9,386 nt of DNA, taken from assembly GCA_938005655.1 (NCBI GenBank), contig CALLNA010000275.1, forward strand, positions 1-9,386, written 5' to 3'. Source of the DNA: an uncultured Novosphingobium sp. (GTDB lineage Bacteria > Pseudomonadota > Alphaproteobacteria > Sphingomonadales > Sphingomonadaceae). The first letter of the stretch is position 1, and the number at the start of each line of letters is the position of its first letter. A program made the position numbers and the translations under genes. This document shows positions 1 through 4,867 of the stretch, piece after piece. The notes beneath the pieces are model-generated. The model was given only the letters and a program-made list of their open reading frames with translations. It had not been told where the DNA came from and ran no database searches.

Positions 1-403
1 GCGAGGCGGCCAGCGGCAGGTCGCGCATCAGGGCCGAGCCGGCGTCGCCGCTCGTCACCTTGCGCACCGGGCAGCCCATGTTGATGTCGATGATCGCCGC
101 GCCCTTCTGCTCGGAGAGCTTCGCGGCCTCGGCCATCTCGTGCGGCGTGCAGCCGACGAGCTGCATCGAGACCGGCTCCTCCGTGGGGTTCCAGGCGGCC
201 TTCTGGATCGACTGGCGCGTCTCGCGGATCGCGGCGGGCGAGGCGATCATCTCGGTCACGTTGAGGCCCGAGCCGAAGCGGCGTACAAGCGTGCGGAACG
301 GCATATCGGTCACGCCGGTCATCGGCGCGAGGATGACCGGGCAGTCGATCCGGACCGGACCGACCTGGATCGGCTTCAGCGAAGGCGGAATGGGTAACGT
401 CAT
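1..403 (-). CDS. dusB: tRNA-dihydrouridine synthase, DusB/NifR3 type (3' part cut off by window edge)
   Basis: Flavin enzyme that uses NADPH to reduce specific uridines of tRNA to dihydrouridine in the cytoplasm. Only the first 134 codons lie in the window. Reading from the ATG at 401-403, the protein begins MTLPIPPSLKPIQVGPVRID and then shows the family's FMN-barrel signatures in order: APMTGVTD..FR (about residues 25-37), the NVTEMI strand, QLVG (about 82-85) and DINMGCPVRKVTSGDAGSAL (about 105-124). The Cys in GCP is the expected catalytic acid. DusB rather than DusA or DusC is inferred from the wording and from the ispDF neighbour; in many alphaproteobacteria dusB/nifR3 precedes ntrBC, which would lie outside this window. 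It is transcribed divergently from ispDF with 75 bases between the two starts. No Shine-Dalgarno stands out before the ATG. The family call is firm; the subfamily is likely. Confidence 0.93.
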   Translation of the reverse strand, partial: MTLPIPPSLKPIQVGPVRIDCPVILAPMTGVTDMPFRTLVRRFGSGLNVTEMIASPAAIRETRQSIQKAAWNPTEEPVSMQLVGCTPHEMAEAAKLSEQKGAAIIDINMGCPVRKVTSGDAGSALMRDLPLAAS

Positions 404-426
404 GGGTGTGCCTAAAAAACAGGCAG

Positions 427-455
427 CGCATAGTGGATTGCCCTCGGCCCGGCAA
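427..455 (-). promoter_or_regulatory. Candidate dusB promoter, with a mirrored -35-like element facing ispDF
   Basis: On the minus strand TTGCCG (450-455) is followed after exactly 17 bases by TATGCG (427-432), a reasonable -35 and weak -10 about 24 bases upstream of the dusB ATG. On the plus strand TTGCCC (438-443) faces ispDF, so the 75-base divergent gap contains TTGCC-N8-GGCAA (438-455). Its 17-spaced partner TACCGG (461-466) is a poor -10. A short hairpin, GCCT/AGGC around an A-run, lies at 409-423 in the dusB leader. These are pattern matches only. Confidence 0.3.
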
Positions 456-478
456 GCGATTACCGGCGCGACTGGTCT

Positions 479-1639
479 ATGCCCGAGAGCCCCCTCCCCT
501 CCAGCGCAGCCGTGCCTCCCACCGCAGCCGTGATCGTCGCCGCCGGCCAGGGCCTGCGCGCCGGGCAGCCGCTGCCCAAGCAGTTCGCGCGCTGGCGCGG
601 CAAGCCGGTCCTGCGCCATTCGGCCGAGGCACTGGCGGCGGCGGGCGTCGCCCCCATCGTCGTCGCCATCCCCGAGGGCGCGGACGCAATCGCCGCCGCG
701 GCGCTGGAGGACCTGCCGGTGCGCTTCATCACCGGCGGCGCGACCCGGCAGCAGTCGGTGCGCCTGGGGCTGGAGGCGCTGGCCGGCGACCATCCCGAGC
801 GGGTCCTGATCCACGACGCCGCGCGGCCGGTCCTGCCGCGGGCAGTGATCGACCGGCTCGGCGCAGCGCTGGAGAGCCAGCCCGGCGCGATTCCGGTCCT
901 GCCGGTGGTCGATAGCCTGACCCATGCCGAGGGCGGCCTGATGGGCGCGCCGGCCCGCCGTGAGGACCTGCGCCGCGTCCAGACCCCGCAGGCCTTCCGC
1001 TATTCCGCCATACTCGCGGCGCATCGCGCCTGGGACGGCGCGCCCACTGCCGGCGACGACGCCCAGGTCGCGCAAGCCGCCGGGCTGGAGATCGCGCTGG
1101 TCGAAGGAGACGAGGCCTTGCACAAGCTGACCGTGCCCAGCGACTTCGACGCCGCCGCGCCAGCCTTCCGGGTCGGTTCGGGTTATGACGTCCATCGCCT
1201 GGCCGAGGGCGAGGAGCTGTGGCTGTGCGGGGTGCGGATCGCGCATAGCCACGGCCTCGCCGGGCACAGCGACGCGGACGTAGCGATCCATGCCCTGGTC
1301 GACGCCCTGCTCGGCGCGGTGGGAGCCGGCGACATCGGCCAGCACTTTCCGCCGAGCGATCCGCAGTGGCGCGGCGCTTCCTCGGATCGCTTCCTGACCC
1401 ATGCGGCGGGGCTGGTGGGCGAGGCCGGCTATGCCGTCGCCAATGTCGACGTGACGCTGATCTGCGAAGCCCCGAAGATCGGCCCGCACCGGGAAGCCAT
1501 GCGGGCGCGCCTCGCCGACCTGCTCGGCGTCGACCTTGCCGCGGTCAGTGTGAAGGCGACGACGACCGAAAGGCTCGGCTTCACCGGCCGCGGCGAAGGC
1601 ATCGCCGCCCAGGCCGTCGCCACAGTCGCCCGGATCTGA
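479..1639 (+). CDS. ispDF: Bifunctional IspD-IspF (MEP cytidylyltransferase / MECDP synthase)
   Basis: This 386-residue fusion catalyses two non-consecutive steps of the MEP isoprenoid pathway. The IspD half (about 16-228) joins CTP to 2-C-methylerythritol 4-phosphate; the IspF half (about 230-386) cyclises the later phosphorylated intermediate to MECDP. IspD marks: AAVIVAAGQGLRAG at 16-29 (CTP loop), PKQ with Lys34, IHDAARP with Asp113, QTPQAF at 168-173, and Lys216 in KLTVPSDF. IspF marks: GYDVH with metal ligands Asp237 and His239, GHSDADV with His263, His271 as the third metal ligand, GDIGQHFP at 284-291, and the closing LGFTGRGEG. All key residues are present, so both activities should be intact. 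The intermediate kinase IspE is not in the window. The ATG at 479 has no evident Shine-Dalgarno; the 15 residues before the IspD core are Pro/Ser/Ala-rich. It is probably the first gene of a cluster with the two genes downstream. Confidence 0.96.
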   Translation: MPESPLPSSAAVPPTAAVIVAAGQGLRAGQPLPKQFARWRGKPVLRHSAEALAAAGVAPIVVAIPEGADAIAAAALEDLPVRFITGGATRQQSVRLGLEALAGDHPERVLIHDAARPVLPRAVIDRLGAALESQPGAIPVLPVVDSLTHAEGGLMGAPARREDLRRVQTPQAFRYSAILAAHRAWDGAPTAGDDAQVAQAAGLEIALVEGDEALHKLTVPSDFDAAAPAFRVGSGYDVHRLAEGEELWLCGVRIAHSHGLAGHSDADVAIHALVDALLGAVGAGDIGQHFPPSDPQWRGASSDRFLTHAAGLVGEAGYAVANVDVTLICEAPKIGPHREAMRARLADLLGVDLAAVSVKATTTERLGFTGRGEGIAAQAVATVARI

Positions 1640-1650
1640 TCGGAGACGAG

Positions 1651-2181
1651 ATGCGCAAACTGCTCAATCTGCTGGCCTCCGTGCTGATCGCCGCGCCCGG
1701 CCTGGCCCAGGCGGCCGAGCCGCCCTGTCTCACCGCGCGCGAGTTCACCGACCTGTCGAGCTACTCGCTGCCCAGCATCATCACCGGCACGACGCAGCGC
1801 TGCTCTGCCGCACTGGGGCCGGAGGCGTTTCTCAAGCGCAGCGGCGCTTCGCTCGCCTCGCGTTACGCATCGGCCAAGCCGGCCGCCTGGCCCGGCGCCA
1901 AGGCGGCCTTCATCAAGCTCAGCGGCGGGGCGAACTCCGACGCGGCGAACCTGTTCAAGAACCTGCCGGACGACAAGCTGCAACCGATGGTCGATACCCT
2001 GGTCGAAGGCCTGATCGCCCAGCAGGTTCCGGCCGAGCGCTGCCGCACGATCGATGCCGCCGTCCGCCTGCTCGCCCCGCTGCCGCCGCAGAACACCGCC
2101 GAGCTGATCGCGCTCGCCGTGGGCCTCGGCTCGCGCTCGGGCGGCGGCAAGGTCGGCAAGCTCACCCTGTGTCCCGCATGA
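1651..2181 (+). CDS. Unrecognised exported four-cysteine protein
   Basis: I do not recognise the family. The start is well supported: GGAGA at 1642-1646 stands 4 bases before the ATG, which itself lies 11 bases after the ispDF stop. The 176-residue product opens with a classical signal peptide: MRKLL, a hydrophobic core at 6-18, and an AQA-AEPP cleavage site after about residue 21 or 22. This makes it periplasmic or secreted. The mature part, about 155 residues, has exactly four cysteines (26, 51, 131 and 174). Two sit near the N-terminus, one in the C-terminal half and one three residues from the end, a spacing that would suit two disulfides. The middle looks helical (about 96-160) and no further membrane segment is seen. 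There is no lipobox. It sits between ispDF and cinA in one direction with 10-11-base gaps, so it is probably cotranscribed. That gives no functional clue, because its neighbours are cytoplasmic metabolic enzymes. Confidence 0.85.
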   Translation: MRKLLNLLASVLIAAPGLAQAAEPPCLTAREFTDLSSYSLPSIITGTTQRCSAALGPEAFLKRSGASLASRYASAKPAAWPGAKAAFIKLSGGANSDAANLFKNLPDDKLQPMVDTLVEGLIAQQVPAERCRTIDAAVRLLAPLPPQNTAELIALAVGLGSRSGGGKVGKLTLCPA

Positions 2182-2191
2182 GAGTGATACG

Positions 2192-2680
2192 ATGCTGCTC
2201 CCCGACGACCTGATCGACCTCGCGCGCCGCGTGATCACCGAAAACGCCGCGCTCGGCCGCAAGGTCGCGCTGGCCGAAAGCTGCACCGGCGGCCTGGTCT
2301 GCGCGGCGCTGACCGAGATTGCCGGCTCCTCGGCCGTGCTCGACCGCGGCTTCGTGACCTATTCGAACGAAGCCAAGATGGAATCGCTCGACGTGCCGCG
2401 CGACATCATCGACACGCTCGGCGCGGTCTCGGGCGCAACGGCCTGGGCCATGGCCCAGGGCGCGCTCAAGCACAGCCAGGCCGACGTCGCGGTGGCGATC
2501 AGCGGGATCGCCGGACCGGACGGCGGATCGGAGCAGAAGCCGGTCGGCCTGGTCGTCTTCGCCCGCGCGGTGCGCGGCAGCGACGAGGTCGATGCCGAGG
2601 AGCGCCAGCTCGACGGATCGAGCCGGGCGGAGGTGCGGCGTCAGGCCGCGCTGGTCGCGCTGGAGCTCCTGCTGCCGTAA
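2192..2680 (+). CDS. pncC: CinA-family nicotinamide-nucleotide amidohydrolase (PncC type)
   Basis: Stand-alone 162-residue CinA C-terminal domain. In characterised members this domain deamidates NMN to nicotinate mononucleotide, recycling pyridine nucleotides released by NAD-consuming reactions. Family motifs in order: LAESCTGG at 27-34 with Ser30 as the expected nucleophile, FVTYSNEAK at 54-62 (conserved Tyr57, Asn59 and Lys62), AISGIAGPDGG at 102-112, and KPVGLV at 116-121. The length matches single-domain PncC, and the N-terminal COG1058 domain of full CinA is absent, so a competence role is not implied. Its ATG lies 10 bases after the stop of the exported-protein gene; the Shine-Dalgarno is weak. 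The last 40 bases also encode the end of the convergent coq10 gene on the other strand, so no terminator separates the two. The family is sure; NMN as substrate is inferred from relatives. Confidence 0.93.
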   Translation: MLLPDDLIDLARRVITENAALGRKVALAESCTGGLVCAALTEIAGSSAVLDRGFVTYSNEAKMESLDVPRDIIDTLGAVSGATAWAMAQGALKHSQADVAVAISGIAGPDGGSEQKPVGLVVFARAVRGSDEVDAEERQLDGSSRAEVRRQAALVALELLLP

Positions 2681-3102
2681 AGCTCGGCCGCCCGCGTCTC
2701 GAAGGCGGCGACCATCTTGCGGAAGGCCCGGTCGAAATACTGGCCCGCCAGCTTCTCGAACAGGGCGTTGCGGAAGCGGAACTCGACGTGGAAGTCGATC
2801 TCGCAGGCATCCTCGCCCAGCGGCCGGAAGCGCCAGACGTTGTCGAGGTCCTGCAAGGGTCCGTCGAGGTAGTGCACCTTGATCATGTCCGGGCGCTGCT
2901 TCTCGACCCGCGAGGCGAACTTCTCGCGCAGCGCGTTGAAGCCCACGAGCATATCGGCGACCATCTCGGTCTCGCTGTCGGAGCGGACCCGTGTCGCCAT
3001 GACCCAGGGCAGGAACTCGCCGTAGCGCGCGACGTCGGCCACGAGGTCGAACATCTGCTCGGCGCTGTAGGGCAGTCGGCGGACTTCGTGGATGCCGGGC
3101 AT
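2641..3102 (-). CDS. Coq10/RatA-type START-like ubiquinone-binding protein
   Basis: A 153-residue single-domain member of the polyketide-cyclase/START-like family that includes mitochondrial Coq10 and E. coli RatA (YfjG). In alphaproteobacteria and mitochondria the family binds ubiquinone or its precursors and is needed for efficient respiratory use of the quinone; the RatA name comes from a reported ribosome-association effect in E. coli. Evidence: the opening HEVRRLPYSAEQMFDLVADV at 5-24, then YGEFLPW at 27-33, which is the family's signature N-terminal strand and helix. An alternating beta-sheet follows with FASRVE (62-67), VWRFRPL (89-95) and IDFHVEFRF (102-110), then a long C-terminal helix at about 113-142. 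The ATG is 4 bases downstream of the lipA stop, so translation is probably coupled with lipA. The Ser/Ala tail (about 142-153) is encoded inside the overlap with the end of the cinA-type gene. The Coq10 role is preferred over a toxin role because of the lineage. Confidence 0.9.
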   Translation of the reverse strand: MPGIHEVRRLPYSAEQMFDLVADVARYGEFLPWVMATRVRSDSETEMVADMLVGFNALREKFASRVEKQRPDMIKVHYLDGPLQDLDNVWRFRPLGEDACEIDFHVEFRFRNALFEKLAGQYFDRAFRKMVAAFETRAAELYGSRSSSATSAA

Positions 3103-3106
3103 GGGC

Positions 3107-4048
3107 TCAGCGCGCCGCCGTCTTGGCGAGCTGCGCCTCGCGCGCCGCCCGCATCTCGCGGAAATCGTCGCCCGCGTGGTAGCTGGAGCGGGTCAGCGGG
3201 CTCGCCGCGACCTGGAGGAAGCCCTTGGCCCGGGCGATTGCGCCATAGGCGCCGAAGGCCTGCGGAGTGACGAACTCGGCGACCTTCGCATGTCGGGGCG
3301 TGGGCTGGAGATACTGGCCCATCGTTAGGAAATCGATGCCGGCGCAGCGCATGTCGTCCATCACCTGATGGACTTCGAGGCGCTCCTCGCCGAGGCCGAG
3401 CATGATGCCCGACTTGGTGAAGACCATCGGATCGTGGCGCTTGACCTCCTCCAGCAGCCGCAGCGAGGCATAGTAGCGCGCGCCGGGACGGATCGTCGGA
3501 TAGAGCCGCGGGACGGTCTCGAGGTTGTGGTTGTAGACATCCGGCCCGGCCGCGACGATCGCCTCGACGGCGGGGCGCATCTTGCCGCGGAAATCGGGAG
3601 TGAGGATCTCGATCGTGGTCGCCGGCGTGGTGCGGCGCAGGGCCTCGATCACCTTGACGAACTGGCCCGCGCCGCCGTCCGGCAGGTCGTCCCGGTCGAC
3701 GGAGGTCACGACGATATGCTCCAGGCCGAGCTTGGCCGCGGCTTCGGCGACATGCTCCGGCTCATTCGCGTCGACCTTGCGCGGCATCCCGGTCTTGACG
3801 TTGCAGAAGGCGCAGGCGCGCGTGCAGGTGTCGCCCAGGATCATCACCGTCGCGTGCTTCTTCTGCCAGCACTCGCCGATGTTCGGACAGGCGGCCTCCT
3901 CGCAGACCGTGTTGAGCCCGAGTCCGCGCATCAGGTCGCGGGTCTCGCCATAGGCCTTCGAGGTCGGGGCCTTCACCCGAATCCAGTCCGGCTTGCGCTG
4001 GCGTTCCGCCGGAGGAGACGGTTGCGGTGCTGCTGACATGTCGTTCAT
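3107..4048 (-). CDS. lipA: Lipoyl synthase (radical SAM)
   Basis: Inserts two sulfurs into octanoyl groups on lipoyl-carrier domains (pyruvate and 2-oxoglutarate dehydrogenase E2, glycine-cleavage H protein). Counting from the ATG at 4046-4048 (313 residues), both iron-sulfur sites are complete. The auxiliary cluster motif CEEAACPNIGEC supplies Cys49, 54 and 60; the radical-SAM motif CTRACAFC supplies Cys75, 79 and 82. The C-terminal RSSY (287-290), which contributes the serine ligand of the auxiliary cluster, is present, as are RDDL, DVYNHNLETV and GLGE. Start choice is uncertain. The frame is open to an ATG at 4088-4090, but that start would lie on a perfect palindrome and 23 bases from the divergent gene. 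ATGs at 4048 and 4039 both precede the conserved KPDWIRVKAP segment, and none has a clear Shine-Dalgarno. It forms a two-gene unit with the Coq10-type gene. Function is very secure. Confidence 0.95.
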   Translation of the reverse strand: MNDMSAAPQPSPPAERQRKPDWIRVKAPTSKAYGETRDLMRGLGLNTVCEEAACPNIGECWQKKHATVMILGDTCTRACAFCNVKTGMPRKVDANEPEHVAEAAAKLGLEHIVVTSVDRDDLPDGGAGQFVKVIEALRRTTPATTIEILTPDFRGKMRPAVEAIVAAGPDVYNHNLETVPRLYPTIRPGARYYASLRLLEEVKRHDPMVFTKSGIMLGLGEERLEVHQVMDDMRCAGIDFLTMGQYLQPTPRHAKVAEFVTPQAFGAYGAIARAKGFLQVAASPLTRSSYHAGDDFREMRAAREAQLAKTAAR

Positions 4049-4077
4049 GGCGCCCAGATAAGCGGATGTGCCCGCCC

Positions 4078-4106
4078 TTGCCAGTGGCAAAGTTCAGGGC
4101 CATTAG
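4078..4106 (+). promoter_or_regulatory. Candidate leaderless promoter of the carbonic anhydrase gene, containing a palindrome
   Basis: TTGCCA (4078-4083) and CATTAG (4101-4106) are separated by 17 bases. Transcription starting 7-8 bases past the -10 would begin at or next to the A of the ATG at 4114, and no Shine-Dalgarno precedes that ATG, so a leaderless mRNA is a good reading. The -35 is one arm of a perfect inverted repeat, TTGCCA-G-TGGCAA (4078-4090), whose other arm is a -35-like hexamer facing lipA. A similar TTGCCA-17-CACTAG pair stands before the TPR gene. Confidence 0.45.
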
Positions 4107-4113
4107 GCCCGGC

Positions 4114-4767
4114 ATGACTACCGAGCTTTCCCCCGAATTCGCCCAACTCGTCCAAGGCTACCGCCGTTTCCGCGCCGGAGGGTGGATGGCGAACCATGAT
4201 CGTTGGGAAGCCGCTCGCGTCGGCCAGGAACCGCAGGTGATGATCATCGCCTGCGCCGACAGCCGCGTCGATCCCTCGCAGATCTTCGACATGGCCCCCG
4301 GCGAGGCCTTCGTCGTGCGCAACATCGCCGCCCTGGTCCCGCCGTTCGAGACTACGGCCGGCCTCCACGGCGTCTCGGCCGCGCTGGAGTTCGCGGTGCA
4401 GGTGCTGGAGGTGAAGGAGATCGTGGTCATGGGCCACGGCATGTGCGGCGGCTGCAAGGCGGCGCTGACCCAGGACCTCCAGGGCGCGGAGCCCGGCGAA
4501 GGCGGTTTCATCGCCAACTGGATCGGCCTGCTCGACGAGGCGCGCGAGCCGATCGCGGCCGAGCTCGGCACGACCAGTCGCGAAGCGGAGCGGGCGATGG
4601 AGCACGCCGGGGTCCGCGTCAGCCTGGACAACCTGCGCACCTTCCCCTGCATCCGCCGCAAGGAGCGCGAGGGCAAGCTGAAGCTGCGCGGCGCCTTCTT
4701 CGCCATCTCCGACGGCTTGCTGCACGTCATGGACGAAGCGACGAACGAATTCTCGCCCGTCGAGTAA
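4114..4767 (+). CDS. Beta-class carbonic anhydrase
   Basis: Zinc enzyme interconverting CO2 and bicarbonate; 217 residues, the usual length for bacterial beta-CAs. The zinc and catalytic residues are complete: CADSR at 47-51 (ligand Cys47 and the Asp49/Arg51 pair), then HGMC at 108-111 with His108 and Cys111. Surrounding family blocks are clear: VVRNIAALVPP (67-77), the GVSAALEFAVQVL helix (86-98), and IVVMGHG-MCGGC (103-114). There is no signal peptide, so it is cytoplasmic and would supply bicarbonate to carboxylases. The frame is open further upstream, but the ATG at 4114 gives the normal N-terminus and sits where a promoter-derived leaderless start is expected; an earlier start would run into lipA. 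It is divergent from lipA and transcribed alone, ending in a hairpin terminator 12 bases past its stop. Confidence 0.94.
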   Translation: MTTELSPEFAQLVQGYRRFRAGGWMANHDRWEAARVGQEPQVMIIACADSRVDPSQIFDMAPGEAFVVRNIAALVPPFETTAGLHGVSAALEFAVQVLEVKEIVVMGHGMCGGCKAALTQDLQGAEPGEGGFIANWIGLLDEAREPIAAELGTTSREAERAMEHAGVRVSLDNLRTFPCIRRKEREGKLKLRGAFFAISDGLLHVMDEATNEFSPVE

Positions 4768-4779
4768 CCGGGAGCGCTG

Positions 4780-4804
4780 CCCGCAGTTAGGTCTGCGGGT
4801 TTAT
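4780..4804 (+). terminator. Intrinsic terminator of the carbonic anhydrase gene
   Basis: A perfect 7-bp GC-rich stem, CCCGCAG (4780-4786) and CTGCGGG (4793-4799), closes a 6-base loop TTAGGT and is followed directly by TTTAT (4800-4804). It begins 12 bases after the carbonic anhydrase stop, the expected place and orientation for a rho-independent terminator. Confidence 0.75.
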
Positions 4805-4820
4805 CCGTGCCCCCAAACGA

Positions 4821-4846
4821 AAGGGCGGCAGTCGCCTGCCGCCCTT
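4821..4846 (-). terminator. Strong hairpin terminator of the TPR gene (possibly bidirectional)
   Basis: A perfect 11-bp inverted repeat, AAGGGCGGCAG (4821-4831) and CTGCCGCCCTT (4836-4846), with a 4-base loop. Read on the minus strand it starts 21 bases after the TPR gene's stop and is followed by a T-rich tail (TCGTTTGG). On the plus strand the tail is C/T-mixed and weaker, so its main job is probably to end the minus-strand transcript; it may back up the first terminator in the other direction. Confidence 0.8.
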
Positions 4847-4867
4847 CCCTGTTCCTTGGCGGGAACC

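Noticed and set aside
60..533. Plus-strand open frames over dusB and the ispDF start
   Set aside because: The minus-strand reading gives clear dihydrouridine synthase motifs; the plus-strand translations show no family signature and run into ispDF out of frame.
1429..2286. A 285-codon minus-strand open frame across ispDF, the exported protein and cinA
   Set aside because: It crosses three well-supported genes and their junctions on the opposite strand and shows only GC-driven composition.
2192..2680. CinA as a sign of a natural-competence locus
   Set aside because: Only the amidohydrolase domain is present, there is no competence gene nearby, and the stand-alone form is a metabolic NMN deamidase in characterised members.
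2641..3102. Reading the RatA-like gene as the toxin of a toxin-antitoxin pair
   Set aside because: No RatB-like or other antitoxin gene is adjacent; the partner is lipA. The alphaproteobacterial setting favours the Coq10 ubiquinone role.
3368..4036. A 222-codon plus-strand open frame antisense to lipA
   Set aside because: lipA has all six cluster cysteines and RSSY on the minus strand; the antisense product is compositionally GC noise.
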